From NCBI RefSeq assembly GCF_000519305.1, contig NZ_JAFG01000006.1, positions 578,665 through 642,664 on the forward strand: DNA of 64,000 bases, written 5' to 3'. Numbering within the stretch: the stretch's first letter is position 1; every line of letters begins with the position of its first letter. Under the pieces are notes generated by a model. It searched no databases. It saw only the letters and a program-made list of their open reading frames with translations, and was not told where the DNA came from. Positions 36,272-45,696 of the stretch are shown here, in pieces. A program made the translations under genes and the position numbers. This DNA is from Mesorhizobium ciceri WSM4083 (lineage in GTDB: Bacteria > Pseudomonadota > Alphaproteobacteria > Rhizobiales > Rhizobiaceae).

Positions 36272-37318
36272 ATGGCACAGAAGAAAGCATATGAGGTCGA
36301 TGGCTGGCTCGCGAAGCCGGACCAGCGCATTTCCATCGTCCTGCTTTACGGCCCTGACCGCGGCCTCGTTTCCGAGCGGGCGAAGGCGTTTGCCGGCAAG
36401 ACCGGCCTGCCGCTCGACGATCCCTTCTCGGTGGTCAGGCTCGAGGGTTCGGAGGTCGACCGCGACGAGGGCCGGCTGCTCGACGAAGCCCGCACCGTGC
36501 CGATGTTTTCCGATCGGCGCCTTTTGTGGGTGCGCAATGCCAGCGGCCAGAAGGCATTGGCCGACGACGTCAAGGCGCTGACGGCGGAGCCCGCGCGCGA
36601 TGCGATCATTCTCATCGAAGCCGGCGATCTCAAGAAGGGCGTCGGCCTGCGCGCCATCGTCGAGGCGGCCGACAATGCCATGGCGCTGCCTTGCTATGCC
36701 GATGAAGCGCGCGACATCGACGGCGTCATCGACGCCGAACTGAGCAAGGCCGGCATGTCGATGAGCATGGAGGCGAGACAGGCGCTGCGCCGCAATCTCG
36801 GTGGCGACCGGTTGGCCTCGCGAGGCGAGATCGAGAAGCTTGTGCTCTACGCCCATGGCCAGAACGAGATCGGGCTGGAGGAGGTCAAGGCGATGTCGGG
36901 CGACGTCTCCGGCGCCTCTTTCGACGACGCGGTCGACGCGCTTCTCGAAGGCAAGATCGGCGACTTCGACACTGCCTTCACCCGCCATTGCCAGTCCGGC
37001 GGCCAGCCCTTCCTGGTGCTGTCTTCGGCGATGCGGCAGTTGCAGCAGATCCAAATCATGCGCGGCCAGATGGAGTCCGGCAACCGCAACGCCGCCTCGG
37101 TCGTTGCAGCCGCTCGCCCGCCGGTGTTTTTCTCGCGCCGCAAGCTGGTCGAGAAAGCGCTGGAGCGCTGGAGCACCGACGCGCTCGGCCGCGCCCTGAC
37201 CCGGCTGCAGACGTCGGTGCTGCAGACCAGGCGGCGGCCGGATCTTGCCGTGGCGCTGGCACGGCAGGCGCTGCTGGGGATTGCGGTGGAAAGCAGCAGG
37301 CTGGCGCAGCGCGCCTGA
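36272..37318 (+). CDS. holA: DNA polymerase III delta subunit
   Basis: 348 residues, usual size. The N-terminal AAA+-like fold has IVLLYGPDRGLVSERAKAFA (~19-38), EGSEVDRDEGRLLDEARTVPMFSDRRLLWVRNA, and later RRNLGGDRLASRGEIEKLVLYA, a hallmark of alphaproteobacterial HolA. It loads the beta clamp as part of the clamp loader. The frame upstream of ATG 36272 is repeat sequence and is not counted. It follows parB convergently, the usual Rhizobiales order parA-parB-holA region. Confidence 0.88.
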   Translation: MAQKKAYEVDGWLAKPDQRISIVLLYGPDRGLVSERAKAFAGKTGLPLDDPFSVVRLEGSEVDRDEGRLLDEARTVPMFSDRRLLWVRNASGQKALADDVKALTAEPARDAIILIEAGDLKKGVGLRAIVEAADNAMALPCYADEARDIDGVIDAELSKAGMSMSMEARQALRRNLGGDRLASRGEIEKLVLYAHGQNEIGLEEVKAMSGDVSGASFDDAVDALLEGKIGDFDTAFTRHCQSGGQPFLVLSSAMRQLQQIQIMRGQMESGNRNAASVVAAARPPVFFSRRKLVEKALERWSTDALGRALTRLQTSVLQTRRRPDLAVALARQALLGIAVESSRLAQRA

Positions 37319-37472
37319 TCTTCCCCCTCGAGGGGGAGATGTCGCCGAAGGCGACAGAGGGGGTCGCCGAACGGAAAGCGCCAACCTTTTCTTCATTTCC
37401 GCGCGGGCGCCGGCGCTTGATGTGGGGCGACCCCTCTGGCCTACCGGCCATCTCCCCCTCAAGGAGGGAGAT
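37319..37472. repeat. Palindromic intergenic repeat, family A (copy 4)
   Basis: CCCCCTCGAGGGGGAGATG to CATCTCCCCCTCAAGGAGGG, with the interior GTCGCCGAAGGCGAC; begins right at the holA stop codon. Confidence 0.85.
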
Positions 37473-37506
37473 TTGCGGCGTCACCGATTTCGCCAATCAT
37501 CATCGC

Positions 37507-37540
37507 TAAAAAAGAGAAGGGCTGGCAATCGCCAGCCCTT
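37507..37540 (-). terminator. Rho-independent terminator of the parAB operon
   Basis: Perfect 10-bp stem AAGGGCTGGC (37517-37526) / GCCAGCCCTT (37531-37540) with a 4-nt loop, followed on the minus strand by CTCTTTTTT. About 30 bp downstream of the parB stop. Confidence 0.9.
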
Positions 37541-37570
37541 GCTCAATTCAGAAGATACTTCGCCGGCTAA

Positions 37571-38461
37571 CTATCGGTCCTGCTTCAGCCTTCTGCACAG
37601 CTCATCAAGCTGCTCCAGCGACCGGTACGAAACCCGAAGCGTGCCGCCTCTGCCCTTGTGATCCACCGACACGATCATGCCGATCGTATCGGTCAACAGT
37701 TTTTCCAGCGCCAGCGTGTCGGCGTCCTTTTCGTCAGGACTTGGCGCCGGCCTGGCTTCCCTGGCGCTGCTGGTGCCGGCCGGCATCTGCGCCAGCGCTT
37801 CGGCCTGGCGCACCGAAAGTCCCTCTTCGACGATACGCTTGGCAAGGCCGGCTGGATCTTCCGCCGTTACCAGCGTGCGGGCATGGCCCGCCGACAGCGC
37901 GCCGTCGACCAGCATGTCGCGGATCACGTCTGGCAGCTTCAAGAGCCTGAGCGTGTTGGCGACATGGCTGCGGCTTTTGCCGATCACCTGGCCGAGATCG
38001 GCCTGGGTGTAGCCGTGCTCGTCGATCAGCTGCTGATAACCAAGCGCTTCCTCGACCGCGTTGAGGTCGGTGCGCTGGACGTTTTCGATGATCGCCAGTT
38101 CGAGCGCGGTGCGGTCGTTGACCTCGCGGATGATGACCGGGATCTCGGACAGCCCGGCGCGCTGCGCCGCGCGCCAGCGCCGCTCGCCGGCGATGATTTC
38201 GTAGCGGCCGGCCTGTGTCGGCGAAGGCCGCGCCACCACCGGCTGCACGACGCCATGTTCGCGGATCGACTGGGCAAGGTCGGTCAGCTCGGCATCGCCG
38301 AAATGCCGGCGCGGATTTTTCGGATTTGGGGTCAGGAACTCGATCGGCACCTTGCCGTCGGCGCTCATGCCTGGCTTTTCCGGTGCTGCCGGGCGATCGA
38401 TTTCGCCGATCAGCGCTGCCAGTCCGCGGCCCAGTCTCTTTCTCGAAAGGTCTTCGCTCAT
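37571..38461 (-). CDS. parB: Chromosome-partitioning protein ParB
   Basis: 296 residues. N-terminal motif RKRLGRGLAALIGE, CTPase/ParB box with IREHGVVQPVVARP and GERRWRAAQRAGLSEIPVI (~95-115), helix-turn-helix GYTQADLGQVIGKSRSHVANTLRLLKLP (~150-177) and a C-terminal dimer domain. It binds parS sites, of which several lie within 12 kb here, and loads as a CTP-dependent clamp to segregate the origin. 69 bp after parA; a strong terminator follows. Confidence 0.95.
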   Translation of the reverse strand: MSEDLSRKRLGRGLAALIGEIDRPAAPEKPGMSADGKVPIEFLTPNPKNPRRHFGDAELTDLAQSIREHGVVQPVVARPSPTQAGRYEIIAGERRWRAAQRAGLSEIPVIIREVNDRTALELAIIENVQRTDLNAVEEALGYQQLIDEHGYTQADLGQVIGKSRSHVANTLRLLKLPDVIRDMLVDGALSAGHARTLVTAEDPAGLAKRIVEEGLSVRQAEALAQMPAGTSSAREARPAPSPDEKDADTLALEKLLTDTIGMIVSVDHKGRGGTLRVSYRSLEQLDELCRRLKQDR

Positions 38462-38530
38462 CTTTATTCCAGTTGGCTATTCCAAATCGTTTCGGTATCG
38501 AATCGGCTCTTAACTATGCATCCGGCCTTA

Positions 38531-39352
38531 TCAAGCGGCGCGTAACTTGCGCTCGCGGCGGATCACTTCCGACGCCAGTTGCAGATAGGCCTGGCTGCCC
38601 GAGCATTTCAAATCGTAGAGGATCGCCGGCTTGCCGTAGGACGGCGCCTCGGAGACCCGCACATTGCGCGGGATAATGGTCTCGTAGACCTTGTCGCCCA
38701 TATGCGCCCGCACATCCTGCACCACCTGGTTGGCGAGATTGTTGCGGCCGTCATACATGGTCAGCACGATGCCCTGGATGGTGAGGTCCGGATTGATCGA
38801 GCGGCGCACCTGCTCGACCGTCTCCAGCAACTGGCTGAGACCTTCGAGCGCAAAAAACTCGCATTGCAGCGGCACAAGAACAGAATCGGCTGCCGCCATT
38901 GAATTCAAAGTCAAAAGGTTGAGCGATGGCGGGCAGTCGATCAGCACATAGCCGAACGGCGCGCCGCGCTCGGTCGCGGCGCGCAGCGCATTGCGCAGCT
39001 TCAGCACTCGGTCCGGTGCGGAGGCGATTTCCATTTCGATGCCGAGCAGATCGAGCGTCGACGGCACGATCGACAGGCCAGGCACCGCCGTCGGAATGGC
39101 CGCGGCCTCCAGCTCCAGCTCGCCGGTCAGCACATCATAGGAGGACACCGTGCGATCTTTGCGATCGATGCCGAGGCCGGTGCTGGCATTGCCCTGCGGA
39201 TCGAGATCGACGATCAGCACCTTTTCGCCGATTGCAGCCAGCGCGGTCGCCAGATTGATGGCGGTCGTCGTCTTGCCGACACCGCCCTTCTGGTTGGCTA
39301 CAGTGATGATTCGGGGGCCATTCTTCATCATGGGTTTATGCCAGAAATTCAT
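38531..39352 (-). CDS. parA: Chromosome-partitioning ATPase ParA (Soj)
   Basis: 273 residues. Deviant Walker A ITVANQKGGVGKTTTAINLATALA, DLDPQGNASTGLGI, Walker B YVLIDCPPSLNLLTLN and the C-terminal QVVQDVRAHMGDKVYETIIPRNVRVSEAPSYGKP. The start is uncertain: ATG 39352 is used; ATG 39331/39328 (MMKNGPRI) are possible and closer to relatives. The rsmG stop lies 31 bp upstream, so rsmG-parA-parB are probably cotranscribed. Confidence 0.95.
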   Translation of the reverse strand: MNFWHKPMMKNGPRIITVANQKGGVGKTTTAINLATALAAIGEKVLIVDLDPQGNASTGLGIDRKDRTVSSYDVLTGELELEAAAIPTAVPGLSIVPSTLDLLGIEMEIASAPDRVLKLRNALRAATERGAPFGYVLIDCPPSLNLLTLNSMAAADSVLVPLQCEFFALEGLSQLLETVEQVRRSINPDLTIQGIVLTMYDGRNNLANQVVQDVRAHMGDKVYETIIPRNVRVSEAPSYGKPAILYDLKCSGSQAYLQLASEVIRRERKLRAA

Positions 39353-39383
39353 TTTGGGCGCCAAATCGCCTGTCAGTGACGGA

Positions 39384-40016
39384 TCAGACAGGTCGCAGGT
39401 TGGACAATTCCAGGATGACGCCGCCAACGTCGGTCACACTGGGATGTTCTACCAGATCGAAGGACCATCGGTGAACGCTTTCTTGCACTTCGGTGCGGTA
39501 ATCCCGGCCTTTGTGGAACAGGCCGCGCGCGCCTGAAATCAGCCAGGGCGCCGACAGGTCCAGCAAGGTCGAAAGCGGAGCCAGCGCCCGCGCCGTGACG
39601 GTTTGCGGCGTCGAAACAAGCGCATGGCTGTCATCGATGCGGCGTGCCACGACCCGCGCCGGCAGGCTGAACTGACCGACGACGGTCTGCAGGAAGGATG
39701 CTTTTTTGCGATTGCTTTCAACCAGATCGATGCTGGCGCCATCGCGCTCGGCAAGCAGGAAAGCCATGACAAGGCCCGGAAATCCGCCGCCCGAGCCGAG
39801 ATCCACCCAGCGCGTGGCTTGAGGCTCTATGCGTGCGAGCTGCGCGCTGTCCAGTATGTGGCGCTGCCAGACATCGCCCGACGTCGATTGCGCAACCAGA
39901 TTGATGCTGCGATTCCATTTCTGGAACATCTGCTCGAACGCCACCAGCCGATCGAATGTTTCACGTGAAACCGGGCCCGCCGTATTCTGCAGGCTCTCCA
40001 GGGACATAGAATTCAC
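39384..40016 (-). CDS. rsmG: 16S rRNA (guanine-527-N7) methyltransferase RsmG
   Basis: 210 residues. The SAM motif is [21 protein letters not shown] (~70-90), with the N-terminal helix region [19 protein letters not shown] and [15 protein letters not shown]. It methylates G527 of 16S rRNA. The GTG at 40016 overlaps the mnmG stop (GTGA) and has AAGGA upstream; ATG 40007 is an alternative. The start region of the gene contains a parS-like site (39957-39972). Confidence 0.93.
   Translation of the reverse strand: MNSMSLESLQNTAGPVSRETFDRLVAFEQMFQKWNRSINLVAQSTSGDVWQRHILDSAQLARIEPQATRWVDLGSGGGFPGLVMAFLLAERDGASIDLVESNRKKASFLQTVVGQFSLPARVVARRIDDSHALVSTPQTVTARALAPLSTLLDLSAPWLISGARGLFHKGRDYRTEVQESVHRWSFDLVEHPSVTDVGGVILELSNLRPV
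39957..39972. promoter_or_regulatory. parS site 1 (inside rsmG)
   Basis: TGTTTCACGTGAAACC, 15 of 16 matches to the parS consensus TGTTTCACGTGAAACA. Lies within the rsmG coding sequence, 0.6 kb upstream of parA. Confidence 0.85.
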
Positions 40017-41893
40017 GCAACATCCTTTTGTGGGCGCTGGGCGCTCTCCGCATGGCGGACATGCGCGACAATGATCGCCAGCGCCGCCGGCGTCATGCCT
40101 TCCATGCGCTGGGCGTCGGCAATGGAGCGCGGCCGCCGCGCTTGCATCTTCTGCTTCAACTCGTTGGACAGCCCCGGCACCCCGGCGAAATCGACCGTCT
40201 CGGGGATAAGCCGGCTCTCTTCATGCCGGATCTGCGCCACATCCGTCTTCTGACGATCGAGATAGACCGAATATTTCGCTTCCGTTTCGAGGCGCTCCGC
40301 CGTCTTCGCGTCTATATCTGCAAACCGCGAATCGACGCGAGCCAGCCAGGCTACATCGACGTCTGGATAGGACAGCAATTCATAGCCGGACCGGCGCACG
40401 CCGTCCCGGTTGATGTCCAGCCCGTGTCGCGCCGCCTCATTCGGCGTCATGATGAGCGACTTCGCCAGACCCCGCGCCTCATCCAGACTTTGCATGACCT
40501 GCCCGTAGCGCTCCATCCGCTGCGCCGAGGCAATTCCCAACCTCGACGCCAACGGCGTCAGCCGCTCATCCGCATTGTCGGCGCGCAGCGACAGCCGGAA
40601 CTCGGCCCGCGAGGTGAACATCCGGTAGGGTTCGCTGATGCCGCGGCTGGTCAAATCGTCGACCATCACGCCGATATAGGCTTCGGTGCGGCTCAGCACG
40701 ATCTGCTCGCTGCCCGCCGCCCGCCGCGCAGCATTGAGGCCGGCAAGCAGGCCTTGCCCGGCCGCCTCTTCATAGCCGGTGGTGCCGTTGATCTGCCCGG
40801 CGAGGAAGAGGCCACCGACGCGCTTCGTCTCCAGCGTCTGATGCAGCTCGCGCGGATCGACATGATCATATTCAATGGCATAGCCGGGCTGCAGCATGGT
40901 TGCGCGCTCCAGCCCCGGAATAGTTTTCAGGATCTCGAGCTGCACATCCTCAGGCAGCGAGGTCGAAATCCCATTGGGGTAGACGGTGTCGTCATCGAGC
41001 CCTTCCGGCTCGAGAAAGATCTGGTGCCCGTCCCTATCACCGAACTTGACGATCTTGTCCTCGATCGACGGGCAATAGCGCGGCCCGACGCCCTCGATTG
41101 AGCCGGAATACATGGCCGAGCGGCCGAGATTGGCGCGGATCAGCTCATGCGTGGCCGTCGTCGTGCGCGTGATGCCGCACTCGATCTGCGGCGTTTCGAT
41201 GCGGTCGGTCATCAGCGAGAACGGCACCGGATCCGCATCGGCGGCCTGGCTTTCCAGCGACGCCCAGTCGATGGTCCGGCCATCGAGCCGCGGCGGCGTG
41301 CCGGTCTTCAGCCGCCCGAGCTTGAAGCCCGCGCGGTCCATCGTCGCCGAGAGCCCAAGGCTGGCCTGCTCGTTCATGCGGCCGGCGACAATCTTCTTCT
41401 CGCCAATATGAATAAGCCCACGCAAAAAAGTTCCGGTCGTCAGAACGACCGCGCCACAGGCAAGCCGCCTGCCGTCAGCCAGGAGAACAGCCGCGATCCG
41501 TCCATCGAAGATCTCGAAGTCCAGAACCTCTCCTTCGACGACGTCGAGATCGTTCTGGTTCCGAATCGCTTCTTGCATGGCAAGGCGATAAAGCTTCCGG
41601 TCGGCCTGCGTGCGAGGGCCGCGCACTGCGGGACCCTTGCGGCGGTTGAGCAGGCGGAACTGAATACCGGCAGAATCCGCCACCCGGCCCATCAGCCCGT
41701 CCATGGCATCGATCTCGCGCACCAGATGCCCTTTGCCGAGCCCGCCGATCGCCGGATTACACGACATGACCCCGATCGTGTCGAAACGCAGCGTCACCAA
41801 AGCGGTCTTGGCACCGGCGCGCGCGGCAGCGCTGGCCGCCTCGCAACCCGCGTGGCCGCCGCCCACTACAACCACATCATAGTGATCGGTCAT
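40013..41893 (-). CDS. mnmG: tRNA uridine-5-carboxymethylaminomethyl modification enzyme MnmG
   Basis: 626 residues. FAD-binding [24 protein letters not shown] (~6-29), [50 protein letters not shown] and [18 protein letters not shown] are all hallmarks of GidA/MnmG. With MnmE it installs the cmnm5 group at wobble uridine 34. mnmE lies upstream on the same strand across a 390-bp spacer containing parS-like sites. Confidence 0.96.
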   Translation of the reverse strand: MTDHYDVVVVGGGHAGCEAASAAARAGAKTALVTLRFDTIGVMSCNPAIGGLGKGHLVREIDAMDGLMGRVADSAGIQFRLLNRRKGPAVRGPRTQADRKLYRLAMQEAIRNQNDLDVVEGEVLDFEIFDGRIAAVLLADGRRLACGAVVLTTGTFLRGLIHIGEKKIVAGRMNEQASLGLSATMDRAGFKLGRLKTGTPPRLDGRTIDWASLESQAADADPVPFSLMTDRIETPQIECGITRTTTATHELIRANLGRSAMYSGSIEGVGPRYCPSIEDKIVKFGDRDGHQIFLEPEGLDDDTVYPNGISTSLPEDVQLEILKTIPGLERATMLQPGYAIEYDHVDPRELHQTLETKRVGGLFLAGQINGTTGYEEAAGQGLLAGLNAARRAAGSEQIVLSRTEAYIGVMVDDLTSRGISEPYRMFTSRAEFRLSLRADNADERLTPLASRLGIASAQRMERYGQVMQSLDEARGLAKSLIMTPNEAARHGLDINRDGVRRSGYELLSYPDVDVAWLARVDSRFADIDAKTAERLETEAKYSVYLDRQKTDVAQIRHEESRLIPETVDFAGVPGLSNELKQKMQARRPRSIADAQRMEGMTPAALAIIVAHVRHAESAQRPQKDVA

Positions 41894-41969
41894 CCCAAAC
41901 GTCCCAGACTCAAAAGATTGAGGGACACATGTCCCCGCGAAGCAGTGCTGTCAAGAAAACTCCGCGACG

Positions 41970-41985
41970 AGTTTCACGTGAAACA
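41970..41985. promoter_or_regulatory. parS site 2 (mnmE-mnmG spacer)
   Basis: AGTTTCACGTGAAACA, 15 of 16 matches to the parS consensus; intergenic. Confidence 0.85.
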
Positions 41986-42007
41986 GACTGGGGCCTGCCA
42001 TGGCGCG

Positions 42008-42023
42008 AGTTTCACGTGAGTCG
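42008..42023. promoter_or_regulatory. Degenerate parS half-site (mnmE-mnmG spacer)
   Basis: AGTTTCACGTGAGTCG keeps TTTCACGTGA but loses the right end; 12 of 16 matches. Confidence 0.5.
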
Positions 42024-42057
42024 GTGCCGCCGACCGGGGCAATCACATCAGGTCAGC

Positions 42058-42231
42058 GCCGCCCCTCACCTGCCTGCCGGCATCCTCTCCCTGTATAGTG
42101 ACGGGGAGAGGGGCGATGCTGTCGTCGCTTCGCCTATCTCCATCGTTGGAGGCAAGGCGCCCACGATTGGGCAGCGTCTTTCTCCCCGTCACTATACGAG
42201 GGAGAAGTGCCCGGGCAATGAGGGGCGGTGC
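42058..42231. repeat. Palindromic intergenic repeat, family B (copy 2)
   Basis: CCGCCCCTCACCTGCCTGCC start, CTCCCTGTATAGTGACGGGGAG hairpin, then CTCCCCGTCACTATACGAGG and ATGAGGGGCGG. Lies between parS-like sites in the mnmE-mnmG spacer. Confidence 0.8.
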
Positions 42232-42246
42232 TGACACCCGCAATTG

Positions 42247-42284
42247 TGTTTCACGTGAGTCACGCCCGTGTTTCACGTGAGTCA
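42247..42284. promoter_or_regulatory. Twin parS-like sites at the mnmE 3' end
   Basis: Two identical 16-mers TGTTTCACGTGAGTCA at 42247-42262 and 42269-42284, 22 bp apart (two turns of the helix); each matches 14 of 16 parS bases with the same two changes. The second touches the mnmE stop codon. Confidence 0.65.
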
Positions 42285-43613
42285 TTTCCCGATGCAGAAT
42301 TGCGAGAAAATCACGTCGAGCATGTCCTCGACATCGATGGCGCCGACGATTCGGCCCAGGCGATCTGCTGCAAGCCGCAACTCCTCGGCGCGCAACTCCT
42401 GCCCGGCAGTCCGGCCGTCGGTCGCGCGAAGCAGATGGCTACTCGCAGCGCCAAGCAATTCGACATGGCGCAGGCGCGACGGCAGGACATCGCCGACGCT
42501 GCCGGCCGCCTCCGCCGCCTGCCGGCCAATTTCCGCCAGCAGTTCCTCTACGCCCGTCCCGTTCTTCACTGAAATGACAAGGTCATAGTCTTCAGCTGCG
42601 TCGCTTGCTGCGCGATCTTCCAGCAGATCGAGCTTGGTGCCGACGCGCAAGGTCGGCGCCACGGTCGGCAGCTCGCCGACATCTTTTGGGTTCGCGATAT
42701 CCTGCAGCAACAGCAAGAGATCGGCGCCATGCGCCTTGGCCCTCGCCTTCTCGATGCCGATCGCCTCGACCTTCCCCGGCGCATCGCGCAGCCCGGCCGT
42801 ATCCGTAAGCCGGACCCGCAGATCCTGGAGATCAAGTGTCACTTCAAGCAGGTCGCGGGTCGTGCCTGGTTCATCCGTTACTATAGCGGCATCCCGCCGC
42901 GCCAGGGCGTTGAACAGACTCGACTTACCGGCGTTGGGCGCGCCAAGGATGACGACCTCGAAGCCGTCGCGAATGATCTCGGCGGCGCGAAACCCGGCAA
43001 TGTGGCGGTCGATCTCGCCGATCATTGTCCCGACATCGGACCAAACCGTATCCGAAACGGAACCGGGAACATCGTCCTCATCGGCGAAATCGATCTCCGC
43101 CTCGATCATCGCCCGGGCATGGATCAGCCTGCGGCGCCAGCCGAGGTAGAGTTCGCTCTGGACGCCTTCGGCATTTTGGACCGCAAAGCGCCGCTGCGCC
43201 TCGGTCTCGGCATTGACGAGATCGGCCAGCGCCTCGGTCTCGACCAGGTCGACCTTGCCGTTGAGAAAGGCGCGGCGCGTGAATTCACCCGGTTCCGCGT
43301 GCCTCACGCCGTCAAAGCCAGCGATTGTCTCCAGCATTTTTGCCACAACGGCACGACCGCCATGAACATGGAATTCCGCAACGTCTTCGCCGGTGAAACT
43401 GGCCGGACCGGGAAAGAAGACGACCAGGCCGGTGTCGAGCACGGCCCCGTCAGGCACTGTGAGCCTGCGCAAGACCGCGACGCGGTCCTTAACCATACCT
43501 CCGGCAATCGTTTCGACTACGAATCGAGTCTGTGGGCCGGAAATGCGGATGACGGCGACGCCGGCCGGGAGCCGGCCGCTCGACAGCGCCACGATGGAAT
43601 CGCCTGAAATCAT
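42282..43613 (-). CDS. mnmE: tRNA modification GTPase MnmE
   Basis: 443 residues. N-terminal tetrahydrofolate-binding domain (SIVALSSGRLPAGVAVIRISG, FTGEDVAEFHVHGG, AEPGEFTRRAFLNGKVDL), a GTPase domain inserted in the helical domain with G1 GAPNAGKSSLFN, switch TDEPGTTRD, G3 DTAGLR and G4 TKLD, and the C-terminal FCIGK with the essential Cys. Partner of MnmG. ATG 43613 is used; a GTG at 43625 is in frame. Confidence 0.95.
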   Translation of the reverse strand: MISGDSIVALSSGRLPAGVAVIRISGPQTRFVVETIAGGMVKDRVAVLRRLTVPDGAVLDTGLVVFFPGPASFTGEDVAEFHVHGGRAVVAKMLETIAGFDGVRHAEPGEFTRRAFLNGKVDLVETEALADLVNAETEAQRRFAVQNAEGVQSELYLGWRRRLIHARAMIEAEIDFADEDDVPGSVSDTVWSDVGTMIGEIDRHIAGFRAAEIIRDGFEVVILGAPNAGKSSLFNALARRDAAIVTDEPGTTRDLLEVTLDLQDLRVRLTDTAGLRDAPGKVEAIGIEKARAKAHGADLLLLLQDIANPKDVGELPTVAPTLRVGTKLDLLEDRAASDAAEDYDLVISVKNGTGVEELLAEIGRQAAEAAGSVGDVLPSRLRHVELLGAASSHLLRATDGRTAGQELRAEELRLAADRLGRIVGAIDVEDMLDVIFSQFCIGK

Positions 43614-43675
43614 TTGCCCGCTCACCCGAACCGCCCTAGCTTCACGCCTATCTCGACCACCCGAGTTTGTTCATC

Positions 43676-45694
43676 GTGACGTTGCCCGCGCAAAATCTGC
43701 TTGCTGAAGAAGCCAGCCCCTATCTGCAGCAGCACAGCGGCAATCCTGTCCACTGGCGGGCCTGGTCGCCAGCCTCGCTTGACGAGGCAAAGGCGCTGGA
43801 CAGGCCGATCCTGCTCTCGGTCGGCTATGCCGCCTGCCATTGGTGCCATGTCATGGCCCACGAGAGCTTTGAGAACGATGACGTTGCCGCCGTCATGAAC
43901 CGTCTGTTCGTCAATATCAAGGTCGACCGCGAGGAGCGGCCGGACATCGACCAGATCTATATGGCGGCACTCTCCGCGATGGGAGAGCAGGGCGGCTGGC
44001 CGCTGACCATGTTCCTGACGCCGGACGGCAAGCCGTTCTGGGGCGGCACCTATTTTCCGCGCGAACCGCGCTACGGCCGCCCCGGTTTCATCCAGGTGAT
44101 GGAGGCGGTCGACAAGGCCTGGCGCGAGAAGCGAGCGAGCCTCAACCAGAGCGCCGACGGCCTGACCACGCATGTCGAGGCCCGACTCGCCGGCTCGCAT
44201 GCAAAAGCAGGACTTGATCGCGACACGCTGGCTGAGCTTGCGAAGGGCATAGACGGCATAATCGACCGCGATCTGGGCGGCCTGCGCGGCGCGCCGAAAT
44301 TCCCCAATGCGCCGTTCATGCAAACGCTGTGGCTGTCCTGGCTGCGCGACGGCAATGCCGCCCATCGCGACGACGTCCTCAACAGCCTCGAACAGATGCT
44401 GAGCGGCGGCATCTACGACCATATTGGCGGCGGGCTCAGCCGTTACTCGACCGACGCCGAATGGCTGGTGCCGCATTTCGAAAAGATGCTTTACGACAAC
44501 GCCCAGCTGATCCGCTTCTGCAACTGGGCCTATGCGGCAAGCGGCAATGAATTGTTCCGGGTACGAATCGAAGAGACGATCGACTGGCTGCTGCGCGAAA
44601 TGCGCGTCGACGGCGGCGCTTTTGCCGCCAGTCTCGATGCCGACAGCGACGGCGAGGAAGGGCTGTTCTACACCTGGAGCCGAGACGAGGTCGAAGTCGC
44701 CCTCGGCGACGATTCCGCGCTGTTTTTCAAGCACTTCACGCTATCCAGCCCGCATGGCTGGGAAGGTAAGCCAATTGTCCATCAAACAAGGTACCAGCAG
44801 TCGCAAAGTGTGATCGATCGCGAAGAGCTCAACCCGCTGAAGGCGAAGCTTCTCACTGTGCGGGAAGAGCGGGTCAGGCCAAGCCTCGACGCAAAGGTCC
44901 TCACCGACTGGAACGGCCAGATGATCGCGGCACTTGCCGAGGCCGGGCGGGCGGTGGCGCGACCTGACTGGATCGATGCGGCGGCAAAGGCCTTCACTCA
45001 TATCAGCGCTGCCAGCCGCGACGGCCGCCTGCCGCATTCGATGCTCGGCGCCAGAAAACTGTTCCCTGCTTTGTCCAGCGACTATGCCGCCATGGCCAAC
45101 GCAGCGATCTCGCTGTTCGAGGCCACTGGGGATTGGAGCTATGTCGATCAAGCCGGCCAGTTCATCGGGCAACTCGACCATTGGCACGCCGATACCGAAA
45201 AGGCAGGTTATTACCTGACCGCCTCGGACAGCACCGACGTGCCGATCCGCGTCCGCGGCGATGTAGACGAGGCCATTCCCTCCGCCACCGGCCAGATCAT
45301 CGAGGCACTGGTCCGGCTGGCCTCCGTCAGCGGCAATCTCGACCTGCAGGAAAGGGTCTGGCATGTTGCCGAGCACGCCGCCGGTCGCGCGGCGCACCAG
45401 GCCTATGGCCAGGCCGGCATCGTCAATGCCTGCGCGCTGGCGATCAAGCCGCTCAAACTGGTCATCGTGGATGCGCTAGACGATCCCAAGCTCGTTCCGG
45501 TTGCGAATCGAAGCCCGGACCCACGCCGCGTCGACATCATCGTGCGAATCGGTACGGATGCGAATCGACCCTTGCTGCTCGGTGGGATCCTGCCGCCAAC
45601 CGATAAACCGGGCGCATGGCTATGCACCGGCCAAGTCTGCCTTCCCGCTGTGACGAATCCGAAAGACCTGGAGCGCCTTCTGCGCCGCCAATAA
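43676..45694 (+). CDS. Thioredoxin-domain protein of the DUF255/YyaL family
   Basis: 672 residues. The N-terminal thioredoxin-like domain has NLLAEEASPYLQQHSGNPVHW and CHWCHVMAHESFEND with a CxxC pair (~45-60), KVDREERPDID and GGWPLTMFLTPDGKPFWGGTYFP; an (alpha/alpha)6-barrel-like C-terminal region follows (GGIYDHIGGGLSRYSTDAEWLVPHFEKMLYDNAQL). The family is widespread, but its reaction is not established. The start codon is weak: GTG 43676 or TTG 43667. Divergent from mnmE. Confidence 0.85.
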   Translation: MTLPAQNLLAEEASPYLQQHSGNPVHWRAWSPASLDEAKALDRPILLSVGYAACHWCHVMAHESFENDDVAAVMNRLFVNIKVDREERPDIDQIYMAALSAMGEQGGWPLTMFLTPDGKPFWGGTYFPREPRYGRPGFIQVMEAVDKAWREKRASLNQSADGLTTHVEARLAGSHAKAGLDRDTLAELAKGIDGIIDRDLGGLRGAPKFPNAPFMQTLWLSWLRDGNAAHRDDVLNSLEQMLSGGIYDHIGGGLSRYSTDAEWLVPHFEKMLYDNAQLIRFCNWAYAASGNELFRVRIEETIDWLLREMRVDGGAFAASLDADSDGEEGLFYTWSRDEVEVALGDDSALFFKHFTLSSPHGWEGKPIVHQTRYQQSQSVIDREELNPLKAKLLTVREERVRPSLDAKVLTDWNGQMIAALAEAGRAVARPDWIDAAAKAFTHISAASRDGRLPHSMLGARKLFPALSSDYAAMANAAISLFEATGDWSYVDQAGQFIGQLDHWHADTEKAGYYLTASDSTDVPIRVRGDVDEAIPSATGQIIEALVRLASVSGNLDLQERVWHVAEHAAGRAAHQAYGQAGIVNACALAIKPLKLVIVDALDDPKLVPVANRSPDPRRVDIIVRIGTDANRPLLLGGILPPTDKPGAWLCTGQVCLPAVTNPKDLERLLRRQ

Positions 45695-45696
45695 TG